Assembly: GCA_015847255.1 (NCBI GenBank)
Contig: JADLZK010008562.1
Span: 62,001 to 126,000, forward strand
Source: Hyparrhenia diplandra
Taxonomy: Eukaryota; Streptophyta; Magnoliopsida; Poales; Poaceae
Direction: 5' to 3'
DNA length: 64,000 nucleotides
Part shown: piece by piece, positions 1 to 12,654 of the stretch
How the letters are laid out: each line of letters begins with the position of its first letter
Numbering within the stretch: the stretch's first letter is position 1
Made by a program: the position numbers and the translations under genes
The notes under the pieces: model-generated
Databases searched by the model: none
What the model saw: only the letters and a program-made list of their open reading frames with translations
What the model was told of the DNA's origin: nothing

Positions 1-115
1 GACGATCATCTTCGGATCATGGACTTGCGAGATCGACCACGACGGCAAGACTCGAAGCTACATCATCGAGGAAACCAAGACCGAAGAATCAAAACTCGCC
101 GAGAAGCTCGAGTAG

Positions 116-2414
116 TTGACGCTCACCGACATCGCCTCAGAAACGGAGAACAAGCTCGACACCAACTCGGAGAACTACGTCACGGAACCGGAAGCCGAAA
201 CAAACTCGGTGAAGGAAGACGTCCAAGGTTCCAAGACGGACTCCGAAGACAACTCAAAGCCGCACTCCTACTCCGACTCAGATAAGGAAACCGAATTCAA
301 TTCAGCAAAGAATTTTTTCAAAGGCTACCCTGACTCGGAGAAAGAAGGCGAAACCGAAAAGGAATCTGGGTATCAGTCCAGGTTACCTTATCAATTCCCA
401 ACGGGACTACGCAATGCAGCGTTCGCGCACACGAGGCGCATCAAGACAACTTTCAAAAGGAGGCTAGAGATTCCTTTGAAGGGTGCGCAACGAGGGCTCA
501 TCCTAACAAGGACACCAGAGGAGTGCATCATCCACTGGCCTAGAACCCTCAACAAGGCGGAACGTCAAGAAGCAATGATGTACAGGGATGGCAACCAACG
601 GATCTTCCCTGGACGGAAGGAGTGGCGCCCGAAGGCAACCGCTGCCAACGAAATACTAATGGTGGCAAGAGCCCGCGTGCCGCTTAACCCTCCAGATGCC
701 CCTGACATCAGGTCCACTGACGAAGGCCTATCAAACATCTCGGTGGACGAAAGAACCCAATTAGACGAAGGGGAAGACCAACGTCATTCAAGGCTAAGAA
801 GAAACAAGCTGAAGGGAGGACGCCGAGACAGAGCAGGAAAGCGCAAACAAGCCTGGAACAAGTACCAAGCCGACCTCGCGTGAATACGAGAAGATGAAGT
901 CCGAAAGAGAAGCCGCAGACGATCATCGATAACACACGAGAAGTCGCAAGAGTTGGCCAATCGCCTAAAGCGCTTCGAACCCGAACGACGAGGAGAGGCT
1001 CATCAAGGAAGCGCCGTAAAGCCATCCAAGAAAGAGATCCCGCAAGGTCACGGTCAAGGGCAAACAACTCGCATGCTCCGAGAGAAGCCGGTCTAATGTC
1101 TTCGAGAGGTTAGGCACACCGGAGAATTCCAGGAATTCGAGGCGACCCCGGAGGGATGGCGGAAGCCAGAGACCCCCGAGGGCAAATCCAACCCCAAGGC
1201 AAAGCCGACGAGAAGAAGTCGCGGAGTCCTCATATAGACCCGCAAGAACCCTGACGAAGGGCGCAAGATCGTCAGGACAACCCGAAGGGAGGACAACAGG
1301 GGGCTACGACAGGTTCCCTTGCTTCGCGGAGAGACTCCAAGAGGTCAAACTGCCCGCGAAGTTCAAACCTTCAAACCACTCGAAATATGATGGGAAAACA
1401 GAGCCCAGGCAATGGCTCAGAGTCTACTCACAATCCATTGAGCTGGCTGGAGGAGATGATGACGCAAAAGCCGTCTTCTTTCCCATGGCTCTAGAAGCTC
1501 TACCGCTCCAATGGTTCGACAAGATCGAAGAGGGCTCAATAAGATACTGGGAAGACTTGCAGAAAATATTCTGCAACAACTTCGCAGGAATCATTACCCA
1601 TCCTATTACACAGGCCGAGTTGAAGAGCCTCAAACAGAAGCCAGGAGAATCCTTAAGAGACTACTACCGAAGATTTGGCGAGATGAGATCCCAAGTGCAT
1701 GACATCACAGAAAGAGAAGTGGTGGACGCCTTCGGTAATGGGATTTCTCAGAGATGACAGTTCTCGGACTTCTACAAGGACAACCCGAGGACCAATGAAC
1801 AATTCAAGACCACTGTTGAGAAGATGATCGGAGCCGAAGAAAGAACCCGTGATCGCTTCCCGGGGAGAAAGAACACGGAAGGTCCGAAGAAAGATCAGAA
1901 CAACTCTCAACAATACAAGAAGCGAGGGCCAGACAACACAGTTGCATTGGCAGAGAAGCCAAAGAAGCCCTACAAGCCGAAGTACAACAACCACAAGAGC
2001 AACGGCGGTGGCAAAGACAACATCAAGCTAGAAGATCTACCTTGCGTCTACCATCCCGGAGCTCAACACTCGCTTGGAAACTGCACGACTTTCCAAGAAA
2101 GGTATAAAGGAAGAGATTCAGCTCAGAAAAGGGACGATCAAGAAAGCAAAGGAGAAAACAATGACGGACAAAAGACAGGAGACTTCCAGAAAGCAACAAG
2201 GTCTCTAAACGTCATATTCTCTGGAGTTCCCGGATCAAAGAGCAAGAGACAAGACAAGCTAGCACTACGATCGATCGTGGCAGCAGAGCCCGCAACACCA
2301 CGCTACCTCAATTGGTCCCAATACCCGATTCAATTCACAAGGGAGGATCAATGGACAAGCGTAGGCAACGCCGGCCTGTATCCCTTGGTAATAGAACCCA
2401 CCATATGCGGATAA
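116..2414 (+). pseudogene. Gag region of Tat-like retrotransposon (broken)
   Basis: Gag packages element RNA into virus-like particles. An acidic N-terminal reading frame (116-883) is followed by a frame break. The retrotransposon gag core then runs from about 1345, containing YDGKTEPRQW, LPLQWFDKIEEGSI and an SLRDYYRRF motif. It is interrupted by an in-frame TGA at 1755-1757 and continues in the same frame through a lysine-rich tail to about 2414. A short C/H segment (CVYHPGAQHSLGNC, near 2044-2085) looks like the degenerate zinc-knuckle position of Tat Gag proteins. At least two lesions make it non-functional. Confidence 0.8.
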
Positions 2415-2417
2415 CCA

Positions 2418-2873
2418 AGGTCGACGGAGGAGAGGGCTGAACATCATATTCTCGAACGCTGGACAAGATGGGATTGGACCAAGGTACTGATCGACGGAGG
2501 AGCAGGGCTGAACATCATATTCTCAGAAACGCTGGACAAGATGGGACTGGACCTCTCTGGATTGATTGCTCCATCAAACACCCCTTTCTACGGGATAGTT
2601 CCTGGACGAGCAGCAATACCAATTGGACAGGTCACTTTGCCAGTCACTTTCGGAACGCCATCAAATTATCGGACAGAATACATCAAGTTCGAGGTGGCAA
2701 ATCTCGAGTCACCATATCACGCCATCATGGGAAGACCAGCAATTGCAAAATTCATGGCTATTCCACACTACCCGTATCTATTGCTAAAGATTGGGGCGCC
2801 ATTCGGGATTCTTTCAATCAAAGGAGATCTCAAGAAGGCTTTCGAAAGTGTGATGTCCAAGCCATCGAGATAG
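2418..2873 (+). pseudogene. Aspartic protease region of Tat-like element, with local duplication
   Basis: The retroviral-type aspartic protease cleaves the Gag-Pol polyprotein. The active-site region reads LIDGGAGLNIIF near 2488-2522, and the flap and C-terminal part (NLESPYHAIMGRPAIAKF, about 2700-2755) follow in a frame open from 2541 to 2873. The active-site segment occurs twice: a shorter diverged copy covers roughly 2418-2480, so the gene carries a local tandem duplication that shifts the frame. The serine or threonine usual after the catalytic Asp is Gly here. The copy is probably dead. Confidence 0.7.
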
Positions 2874-3159
2874 CAAGCAAGACTGGAACACTCTTGGAGA
2901 AAAGAGAAGTCCACCAAATGGCACAGGAGACGAATCCAGAAGAACTCGAGATACCAGCCAAGAAACAAGCAATCTTGGTACCCCCAGAAGAAGCCGACGT
3001 CAAGCACATTGACTTAGAGACTGGCGATCCATCAAAGACAGCGATCATCAGTGCTCACCTATCTCCTAAATAGGAACTCGCGCTCACCAGCTTCCTAAGG
3101 CAACACAAAGACATATTCGCACGAAGCCGGCAGACATGCCCGGCGTACCAAGGGAGCCT

Positions 3160-4023
3160 GGCCGAGCACGTAATTGATATCAATATGGGATCAAAACCCA
3201 TCAAGCAAAGAGGCGAGGAGATTCTCACCGAGAAAAGAAAGAAGCCATCAAGAAGGAGATCGTGAAACTACTCACAGCCAGATTCATCAGAGAGATCTTG
3301 CATCCAGATTGGCTAGCTAACCCAGTTCTGGTTTAGAAGAAGAACACCTCGGAATGGCGCATGTGTGTGGACTACACAGACCTGAACAAGCACTGCCCAA
3401 AAGATCCATTCGGGCTACCAAGGATTGATCAGATAGTGGACTCCACAGCAGGATCAGCCCTACTATCGTTCCTGGATTGCTACTCAGGCTACCACCAAAT
3501 AGCGCTCAAAAAAGAAGATCAGAGCAAGACCTCTTTTATCACCCCTTTCGGTGCCTACTGCTACAAAACAATGTCTTTCGGATTAAAGAACGCCGGAGCA
3601 ACGTATCAAAGAGCGATACAAACTTGTTTGGAAGGGCAGATTGGCAAGAACGCCGAAGCATACGTAGACGACGTAGTGGTGAAAACAAGGGAGCCAGAAA
3701 CTCTGATTCAAGACCTGGAAGAGACCTTCGACAACCTCAAGAAATGGAAGTGGAAGCTCAATCCAACTAAGTGTGTTTTTGGAGTACCGTCAGGACAACT
3801 ACTCGGGTTCTTGGTCACGGCTTCAAAGAGAGGCATAGAAGCCGGCTTCAAACAGATCAAGGCCATCACGGAGATGAGACAACCCTTCAAAATGTCAAGG
3901 ACATCCGAAACTCATTTGGGGTGCATGGCGGCACTCAACAGATTCATATCAAAGCTTGGAGAAAAAGGACTACCCTTCTTCAAATTAATCAAGACCAAGG
4001 GAAAGTTCGAGTGGGGCATTTGA
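3160..4023 (+). pseudogene. Reverse transcriptase of Tat-like element (in-frame stop)
   Basis: RNA-directed DNA polymerase that copies the element RNA. The N-terminal part (KEIVKLLTARFIREILHPDW, about 3255-3314) is separated from the palm by a TAG at about 3334. The frame then runs open from 3361, with MCVDYTDLNKHCPKDPFGLP, FLDCYSGYHQI, the FGLKNAGATYQ block and the catalytic YVDD box at about 3661-3672. The typical following block LGF(L)V is present near 3805. The frame ends at 4023 where the connection to RNase H is lost. The palm is well preserved, so decay is moderate. Confidence 0.85.
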
Positions 4024-4484
4024 AGAGGCGAGACAAGGCATTTGAAGAACTCAAACAAGATCTAACGTCAAAGATCGGTCCTCACTCCACCAAAAGATCA
4101 AAAAGATCTCATGCTCTACAGCAGCGACAACCAATACGAGTGGTCGACTCGGCGATCATCGTGGAAAGAGAAGAGCCCGGGAACGACATCAAGACCCAAT
4201 TTGAGAGAGGCGGTTTATTACGTGAGCGAGGTCCTTGATGAGTCCAAAGCTCGATACCCTCACGTCCGAAACTACTCTACTCCATACCGATCACATCAAG
4301 GAAGCTACGACACTACTCGACAACCACAAGATAATAGTGGTTACCGACTCTCCACTCCACTAGGAGACATCCCGGAACAAGGATTCAACGGGGCGCATTT
4401 CAAAATGGGCGGTTGAACTCGGAGCACTAAATCTAGAGTTCACCCCACGAAGAGCAATCAAATCCCAAACACTTCCGGACTTCA

Positions 4485-5012
4485 TTGCGGAATGGGACGA
4501 GCTCCAACAACCCATACCGAAGACATCAAGAGGCATTGGAGCATGTACTTCGATGGTTCATTGAAGCTCGGGGAGCGAGGAGCGGGATTCTCTTCATATC
4601 TCGGATGGAAGACAACTCAAATATGTGCTACAAATATTGTGGCGAGGCTACCAACAACGAGGCAGAGTATGAAGCACTCATCCACGGCCTCAAAGTAGCG
4701 AAAACTCTGGGAATCAAAAGACTTCAAGTATACGGCGACTCCGCGGTTGTCATCAACCAAGTCAACAAAGACTGGGACCGCACAAAGGATAACATGGGCC
4801 TCTATTGCGCGAAAGCACGCAAACTAAAAAAGAACTTCCAAGGCACGGAAATCCTACACGTGCTCGAGACGCATAAACATGGCGGCAGATGTGCTAGCCA
4901 AACTCGGATCTCGACAGAGCTCAAGTCCCACCGGGAGTATTCGTCGAAGAACTATCAAAGCCTTCAATCAAAGAGAACCCAGAACAAGAACACATGGAGC
5001 AATCAGCCTTAA
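4485..5012 (+). pseudogene. Archaeal-type RNase H of Tat-like element (frameshifted)
   Basis: This second RNase H, typical of Tat elements, removes RNA from the RNA-DNA hybrid. The first catalytic aspartate lies in MYFDGS near 4543-4560 in one frame. The glutamate (NNEAEYEAL, about 4653-4680) and second aspartate (VYGDSAVV, about 4729-4752) lie in another, so there is a frameshift near 4600. Sequence between RT and this domain (4024-4480) is the degraded connection and original RNase H. The later DVLAKLGSRQ motif near 4885 falls in yet another frame. Confidence 0.75.
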
Positions 5013-5372
5013 CAGGAGTGATGATAATATCTCCAAGTCGCAGAACCACTCCCTGGATTGAGGACATCATCAACTTCATCAAAAACAAGGCACTACCCCA
5101 AGACAAGACAGAAGCAACAAGAATCTTGAGAAGAAGCAAGAACTACGTGCTCATTGGGGACAAACTATTCAAAAGAGCAAAGCATCATCGGGAGTACTAC
5201 TCAAATGCATCGGCTCGAAGAAGGAAAAGAAATCCTTGAAGAAATCCACGGATCTTTGTGGAAACCACGCAGGCGTCGAGAACCCTCGTGGGAAAAGCAT
5301 TGAGCGGGATACATCGCCACTTGACTCTCAAAGACGAGAAGAACTCGTCGAAGATGCAAAGGATGCGGATGT

Positions 5373-6289
5373 TTGCAAGACAGCGCGCGCGACGCACACA
5401 ACCCGATCTCGCATACCACCATCATGGCCTTTTTTCGTCTTTGGGGACTAGATCAAGTCGGACCACTTAAAAGAGCCAAGGGAGGATACGAATACATCTT
5501 CGTAGCGATCGACAAATTCACCAAATGGATAGAATACAAGCCATTGGTCAACTACAGCTCCAACAAGGCAGTCGAGTTCATCCAAGAGATCATGCACAGA
5601 TTCGGGATGCCCAACAGGATCATCACAGACCTCGGATCACCCTTCACAGCGGCAGAATTCGAAGATTGGGCACGAGACTGCGGCATACAGATTGATTATG
5701 CCTCTGTAGCACATCCTCAGGCGAACGGACAAGTCGAGAGAGCCAACGGACTCATCCTTGCCGGATTAAAACCAAGACTATACGAAGAACTCAAAGACTA
5801 CGGAGCAAAATGGATCGAAGAGATACCAAAAAGTAAATGCGGGGCCTAAGAACTCAAATCAGCAGAGCAACAGGCTACTCCCCTTTCTTCCTAACATACG
5901 GATCAGAAGCGGTACTACCAGCAGATCTGATATGGAGCTCTCCACGGATTGAGCAATTCGAAGAAGGAGAAGGAGAACAGACAAGAAGACTTGAGATCGA
6001 CTGTGCAGAAGAAGTCAGAGAAGATGCTATCCTTCAGAACGCAAGATACCTGCAAGGACTAAGAAGGCACTATGACAAGAGCACACGTCCAAGAAACCTA
6101 AGCCCAGGAGATCACGTACTCAAGAGAAATCAAAAGACAGAAGGCAGGCACAAGCTGCTCAGTCCATGGGAAGGACCCTTCATCGTCAAAGGAGTACTGG
6201 GACTAGGAACCTATAAGCTGATGACCACAGAAGGAGAGGAAATCAGAAACTCTTGGCACATCAGCCAACTCAGAAGGTTCTATCCATAA
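5373..6289 (+). pseudogene. Integrase of Tat-like element (one frame change)
   Basis: Integrase inserts the cDNA into the genome. The core has the D-D-E residues in VAIDKFTKW (near 5506), IITDLGSPF (near 5620) and NGQVERANG (near 5725). The frame breaks at about 5840 and resumes as MRGLRTQISRATGYSPFFL in an overlapping frame, running through the C-terminal domain (SPGDHVLKR, LSPWEGPFIV, SWHISQLRRFYP) to a stop at 6289. The zinc-binding N-terminal part upstream (about 5090-5370) is heavily frame-disrupted. Only one clear lesion lies between core and tail. Confidence 0.85.
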
Positions 6290-9200
6290 AAATCTGAAGG
6301 CCGCAGAAAAGTCGCAGAATACAGAACGACTCTTTGAAGAAGAAGGAGAAAGTGGCCTCAGAAGAGCTCTAGACCCAAGAGAGGTACTAGAATGCGCGGC
6401 ACTCTAGCAGTTCAAAACCAAAAAGAACTCAAAAAGAGCGCAGCCGCATGCCTCCCAAGAGGAGAAGAACAAAAACAGCCCTAATCGGCACTTCAAGAAA
6501 GAAGTCGACCGACAGAAGGCAACCCCGACCACCAGAACGGAGGTCACCAATCAAGGGTGGAACCATGCGAAGTCCATTGGAATAGCGTCCATACCTTAAA
6601 TCCTAGCGGCAGATCGTGAACCACGACTCAAAACGAGGACGTGGGAATCGGCCCGTTTAGGTCGCAGAGGCCATCGAGGGTCCAGAAAGAGCCATTATGT
6701 CCTACGGCAGAGGACGGCCTTTCAAATCGGGCGTGAACGGTGTAGTGTTATGAAATAGGAACCCATCGTCTCACATCAAGTCTCTCAGAAGCTAGAGCAG
6801 CCCAAACCAGGCAAGGTGGATTGTAGTGTTGTGAAATAGAAACCCAACCACCTTGACCTTCAGTCCGCAGTGCACTTAAATGGGCCCGGACTGAGAACCC
6901 TATATAGGGACGTCATGCTAGAGTCCACTGGACAGCATGGGAGAGCCCTTGCCCAGAAGCGGCAAACCTGAGTTATAGCAACTCTATGCGGAGCACGACT
7001 CCAGCAACAATCGCTAGCAAAGTCTACGAAAAAGACAAACGCTAGAGGCCTAAACGGCCAGGAGCAAGACTCCACTTATCGTGAACGCGTCTCGGAAAGG
7101 AGGCAGCAAATCACGAGCCAGAGGAAAGTAACCCTGGCAAAACGGGGCACGACCCCAACCACCCTCAGCAAAGTCTAAAGCAAAGACAACGCTGGAAGTC
7201 CTGAGTAAAACTCAGGCACATTGGAGCAAGACTCCATCTCGACAAGTCTCAAAGAAAAGAAGACAAGTCGAACGTCAAAGGGAAGAACCCGAAGATGAAG
7301 GGGCAAGACCCCACTACTCTGTGGCAAGCCTAAGAAGATGGCGAGCTACATCAGTAGGGAAGAAAAAACCCCAACACCACGGAGCAAGACTCCACATCTA
7401 CGACAAGTCTCAAGAAGAAGAAGACAAGTCGTGCGTCAAAGGAAAGACTACGCAGACGCAGGAGCAAGACTCCAGAGACTCCAAGCAAGCCAAGAACAAG
7501 GCGCGCTTACACAGCAGGGAAGAACAAACCCCAGCAACCCTAGCACTTCGAAGCAAAGCTCCATACTAACGACAAGTCTCAAGAAAGAGGACAAGTCAGG
7601 CGTCAAGGGAATGAACCCAAGAGACACAGGAGCAGGACTTCATCAACCAAACAGCTAACTCAAGAGAAGTTAAAGCTGATGCGTAAGGAGGAAGAAGAAC
7701 TCTAACGCACAGGAGCAAGACTCCTATCTACCTTTTTTTCCAGCAGGTCTACAAAAGAGGCAAGCTGAAACATCAGAAGAACAACCCTGATGATCTCGGA
7801 GCTGGACTCCACACAACTATTCAGCACAAGTCTACAAGAAAAAGACGAAGCCAGAAGCCTAGATCTAAAGGCACAATCACATCAAGTCGTCCAAAGAAGA
7901 AGAATTCGGAGGACAGAACAGATGACAAATCACAACCAGGTCTGCTCGAAGACAGATCAGATTCATACAAATACAGAATGGATAAAGGAACAGATATCTT
8001 TTATTCATCATCTTGGAACTACAAGTTACATGGGAACAAGTCCCTACAAGATACAAAGAAGACTCAGATGCACGGGGAGCCCAACAAGAACTCTCACGTA
8101 CAAGATACAAAGAAGACCCGGGGGACTAAAAGACTAAGGAGAACAACAAAGCAGGCAGGAGAAACCGACGCCCAGCAGAGAAGCAGATAGAGCGCTCGGA
8201 CCTGTATCTGAACCCCAAAAGCCTAAGTTCCAATGGCTCAGGATCACTCCGAAGTCAAGACCCTTGCGCCCAAGTCCATAAACACCCGGAGCTCGAAGGA
8301 TCCCGACGACGGCAGCAAATGAGCCTCCGGATCAAGATAGGCGACCTGGCGAAGAAAAGAACCCTCTGCAGAAGGCTCCGGAGTTCACCACGTCGCAGCA
8401 GGGTAGAAAGAACCCGAAGGAAGCGCTCAACTCCACAAAGAGTAGAAGGAAGCGCCCCCAACCAGTACCATCTCCAGCAATTCCTCAAAAGGCACAACCT
8501 TCCTCGAAGATGAGCGGCGACCAATGCCGGTTGGGAAGCAGGCATATGTCTACCCAAGCAGCAAGGAGGTACACCAAAGAGGATCAGAAGGGCATTCAGA
8601 AAGAACCCTAACTGACCCACACCAAGAAAAAACGAAGGAGGAGAGGAGATCATCTTAGATCACAAGATATCCCGCACTCACTCCTCAAACTTTCCCGGTG
8701 TGGAACTGCTGCGGGAATAGCCTGCCGCTATTCCCGATCACAAGACATCCCTCACTCACAGAAGAACCCCAAAAGGGCAGGAAGGATGCCCGGGGGGCTG
8801 ATCCAACTCACTCAAAGGCACCGCCATGGATCTAAAAGCTCAGAGAAAGGCTTTTTCTACAAGAAGAGAAACTATCGAGAGGAGGAAGAAACAGAAAAGA
8901 AGAAAGGAGACTTTGATCCCCAACGAAGCAGAGGCGGGGGCAGATTTATAGGCAAGTACCACATCGCCTATGGACCGAGTCCACAGAGGACGAAGCAGAT
9001 TCCAAAAGGGAACGGTCACCTAAATTCACGCAAGCATAAATTCATGGCAATAACTGCCGTGCATTGGACTTTCCTGAAAAATGGGGGCGCAGATAAAAGC
9101 GCCACCGCCACGACCCAATGAACGCACGGAAAAAGAGAAACGGTCAAAAATCCCGGAGGGACAGAAGAACCTCTAAGATTCCTTTCCAAAGAAAGAACTC

Positions 9201-9731
9201 CAAGGCGGCTCGGGGGGCTACAGGATATACCCCGGATCGAGAAGAACTCAAGGGTGGAAGATCTCAAGATCGCGTTGAAGCTTCAATCCGAGAAGAGCAA
9301 GGAAAAGCTCTCATGACTCATACGAGATGCTCGGGGGCTCGCGACAAGAAGATCCATCCAGGAGAAGAACTCCACAAACGAGAAGAACTCGAAGACAAAG
9401 GAAAAGATCTCAAGACCGCATTTTGAAGCTTCATCCGAGGAGGGCAAGAGGAACAGCCCTCACGGCTCACACACGAGACCCTCGGGGGGCTCGCGGGAAG
9501 AAAGAAGTGCAGGAGAGGAAAGGACTCGAAGCGAGAAGAACTCGAAGACGGAGATGAAGAACTCAAAGACCTTCCGACTCTTTGTGCCAAAAAGCAAGAA
9601 GCTCGGGGGCTACACCCTACGGGTGCACTTTTTCAAGTGCACACCAAAAGATGATCTCAGGACCATATCAAGGCTTCATCCGAGAAAGGCGAGGCAACTC
9701 TCATGACTCAGCCTAGAGATGCTCGGGGGCT
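6290..9731 (+). repeat. Long 3' non-coding region of Tat-like element with internal tandem repeats
   Basis: No conserved open reading frame was recognised between integrase and LTR. The stretch is purine-rich on the plus strand and built of diverged repeats. Modules near 7062-7800 share GGAGCAAGACTCCA followed by GACAAGTCTCAAGAA and a CGTCAAAGG(A/G)A motif at irregular spacings of roughly 80-160 bases. Copies of the PPT-like CTCGGGGGCT recur near 8790, 9210, 9330, 9480 and 9600, before the functional one at 9721. Two related segments (around 6737 and 6820) repeat a TAGTGTT(A/G)TGAAATAG motif. Tat elements commonly carry such spacers. Confidence 0.75.
9250..9731 (+). repeat. Three diverged tandem units, each ending in a polypurine-like tract
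   Basis: Three units start with AGATCTCAAGA or a close variant (near 9258, 9404 and 9650), continue with a GCTTCATCCGAG(A/G) segment and CTCATGACTCA-like sequence, and carry CTCGGGGGCT or CTCGGGGGGCT. The last unit ends at the LTR border, so its tract is the presumed plus-strand primer. Confidence 0.65.
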
Positions 9732-10254
9732 TGTGGATACGGGATCACCTAAGGACTCTGCAGAGTTGTTCGCAGGATTCTATCCTAGCCTGCGGCCACT
9801 AACAACTCACAGAAGGCAATGGAAGCATAGCTACGGTAGACTTCTGTTGTAATCAGGATAGAATCCTAGTCAGATTATCATGTAAGGAGTGTGGGTGTTC
9901 GAATCCTCTACGGACAACCCTCTCTGTGTCCGACTAGGTCCGTAGCAAGCACTTTGGCCCCTTGGACTATAAAAGGCGGCCAAAGGGCACCTCGTAGAGG
10001 GAGAGGCAACTTGAACACATCAAGTGCTGTAAACTTTACAACCGATCCTCGGTTGACCCCATCAATCAAAAACAGGCTCACGCCGACTGGACGTAAAGGT
10101 CTTTACTCGATCAAGGATCGAGGGCCCGAACCAATATAAAAACCCCGCTCTCCATGTCAACTGCGCAACATACCGCCGGGCTCCAGGTTCATCGAGGCCC
10201 GAACAAACCGCCCGGTTCACCCCGTGGCGGGCTCTCGGTCGTAAAACATCGACA
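9732..10254 (+). mobile_element. 3' LTR of Tat-like element
   Basis: Begins TGTGGATACGGG after the polypurine tract and ends ACATCGACA (TG...CA). A TATA-like CTATAAAAG lies at about 9967-9975, consistent with an LTR promoter. The right border is set by the TG/CA convention alone, because the other LTR is outside the window. Confidence 0.7.
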
Positions 10255-10703
10255 GGGAGCGAGGCGTGGGGAATGGAGAGAAGTAAGGGAAAAGCGAGGA
10301 GTGAGCCAGTTAGGGTTGATGTGCTCATTTATATACTAGGAGCCCGATATCTGGCCTGGATGGGATTTCTAGGCTCGGATTTGGGCTATCATTAACTATG
10401 GAGGTTATTTTGTAGAAACCACCACGGGTAATCGATTTACCATGGCGGGTATTCTAACTGCCATGATTAATAAAAAATAATTGCCATGGTTAATCGTGAC
10501 ATTAACCGTGCCGGTTTTTTAAATAACTGCTACCATTAATGTTTTGCAAGTGCCTTTAAAAGATTTTTTCTACTATTATACCTACCAGCGATGAATAGTG
10601 GCCGGGGACATGTATGGGCACTAGTAGTACATGCGTCGGAGCAGCTTGGGGTAGCGCGCTACTACGATGTCCTAGTCCATGTGTAGTGTCGGCTTGCTAC
10701 CAT
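10255..10703. other. Spacer between two LTR elements
   Basis: AT-rich in its middle (about 10380-10560), with short repeated inverted words such as TACCATGG, TGCCATG and ATTAATA. They resemble subterminal repeats of a DNA transposon, but no terminal pair was found. No gene seen. Confidence 0.4.
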
Positions 10704-10708
10704 GGTGC

Positions 10709-11056
10709 TGTTGTGTTCCTAAGAACAGCGATGATACTAGAATAGAATTTCGACAGAGAAAAGCAATGAATGGGGTAGGTTCACACGAACAGAGTGTGGG
10801 ATTTAGGAATAGCGAATGGGGTACATAGTTTCATTAGTCGATGATTAGGTTCCAGGGAATAACACAAATTATATAGATAGACTCGACAACTTGACGCCTA
10901 AGTATGCTAGCTGGCACAACCGCTACAACCAACTCTAATAGCTAACACCTTCCCTAGATAAACGCCATTAGATAGCACGCTTTCTGATAGTTCAGCCTTT
11001 AGCCACCTATTGTTGGATAGCCAACAATAACCACCTCCTTTTCAGCATTCTTGACA
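10709..11056 (-). mobile_element. 3' LTR of minus-strand gypsy element
   Basis: On the minus strand it starts TGTCAAGAATGCTG right after the purine tract and ends CCTAGGAACACAACA-like. It matches 14925-15266 over its length with scattered differences. Confidence 0.88.
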
Positions 11057-11299
11057 TTGCTCCCCTCTTGAAAACCAGCTTGACCCCAAGCTAGATCATT
11101 GGGAAACCAGTGCTTCAAATCATTCACGTGATCCCAAGTATGCACACTCTTGGGCAAATGACTCTAGAGAACCTTGATCTGAGAAATTGTAGAAGCTCCC
11201 TTAACCAACATTTGGGAATCCAAGAATTTCATAGGATGCACCAACAACTCAGCATCATCTGGTACTTCAGCAATATCATCCTACACAATCCTAGAAGGT

Positions 11300-12300
11300 G
11301 GAATGTGTTTCTTCAGTGAGATACATGAATAATAACTAGGTGGATTTTAGCCCCATCTGGTAACTGCAACTTATAGGCAACCTTGCCAATTCTCTCAATT
11401 ACTGGGAAAGATCCATAGTATCTGTAACAGAGTTTTTGATTGGCACTTGGTGCTACAGTTGACTAAATTTGGGGTTGTAGTCTAAGGAACACCAAATCCC
11501 CAACTTGAAATGCCCTCTCAATCCTGCCCTTATCAGCTTGGGCCTTCATCCTCTGCTGAGATCTGTGTAAGTGATGTGCAACAAAATCAGCCAACATATT
11601 TCACTCAATCAACCACTGTTCCAGCTCAAGAGCATGAGTAGTAACTTCATTAGATATACAAAAAATGCTTGGGTGAATGCCCATAAAGCACCTCAAATGG
11701 AGACTTTTCTAGAGTAGAATGAAAATTGGTGTTACACCTAAACTCAGGTACTGACAACCACTTGGACCCCTATCTTGGTTAGGCATTGACTGAACACCTC
11801 AGAAAAGTCTCTAGAAACTGATTTAATCTTTCAGTTTGGCCATCAGTCTGGGGATGATGAGAAGAGCTCATCAATAATTGTGTATCAGTCAAATTGAACA
11901 ACTCTTTCCAAACAGCACTTGTGAAAATCTTGTCTCTATCAGAAACAATGCCCTCAGGCAACCCATGCAACTTGTACACTGAGTCCAGGAAATCTTGAGC
12001 AACTTGTAAGGCTATAAAAGGATGAACCAATGGTATGAAATGACCACACTTAGTAAATTGAACAATAACCACCATAATAGTGTCAAACTTCTATCACTTG
12101 GACAACCCTTCCACAAAATCAATGCAAACAATTTCCCAAGCTTGTGTAGGCATTGGTAAGGGCTGAAGTAACCCAGGGCTCTTCACATGCTCAACCTTAG
12201 CTTGTTGGCATATCTGACACCCTTTGACAAACTGAATAATACCCTTCTTCATACCAGCCCAAAAGAATAGTTGTTTGGTCCTATAATAAGTTGCCTGAAC
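11300..12300 (-). pseudogene. Integrase of minus-strand gypsy element (decayed)
   Basis: The complement encodes the zinc-binding part (QICQQAKVEH, near 12200), then the integrase core in an open frame at 12075-11779. The core has IVSDRDKIFTS (second catalytic Asp) and SSHHPQTDGQTERLNQFLE (catalytic Glu). The first catalytic Asp region (VVIVQFTKCGHFIPL) has lost the usual VD(R) sequence. Frame breaks occur on both sides, at about 12075 and 11778. The tail towards the LTR is recognisable as the chromodomain-like end (AWGQAGFQEG, near 11070). Confidence 0.8.
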
Positions 12301-12654
12301 TCCTGAGTGCCCCCAATAGTAGACTCATGTGCTTGCGCAATATATCTTTGCTAAGCTAGTCTATTCTTGCCTAAACCACACCCCTTCCCATAAATTTGAT
12401 AACACTATCTTGCATAGAAAATTCATCAGATGGATTATCCAAAATGCCCTGAGCTGCAGGATCATCAGCATAAGCTAATATTACTTGTTGCACCCAAGAT
12501 GTATTGCAAAATGATATGGCAAAGAGTGGAGTAGGATCTTGGCATCCGGATAGAGCATCAACCACCATTTTGTACTGCTCGTTTGAACACTATCTTATAC
12601 CAAAGGTACATAAGCTTCAACAGTGGCTACAATTGAATTTTAGATGTCACTCTT

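Larger units (their letters stand above)
1..10254 (+). mobile_element. Ty3/gypsy LTR retrotransposon, Tat/RIRE2-like, 5'-incomplete in window
   Basis: Domain order on the plus strand is gag, aspartic protease, reverse transcriptase, an archaeal-type RNase H, integrase, then about 3.4 kb of non-coding DNA and a 3' LTR. The extra RNase H after RT and the long integrase-to-LTR spacer are hallmarks of the Tat lineage. The purine-rich tract GCTCGGGGGCT directly precedes the LTR start TGTGGATAC at 9732. The 5' LTR and primer-binding site would lie left of base 1. Coding regions carry several stops and frame changes, so the copy is not autonomous. Lineage assignment is from recognised motifs, not from a tree. 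Confidence 0.9.
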
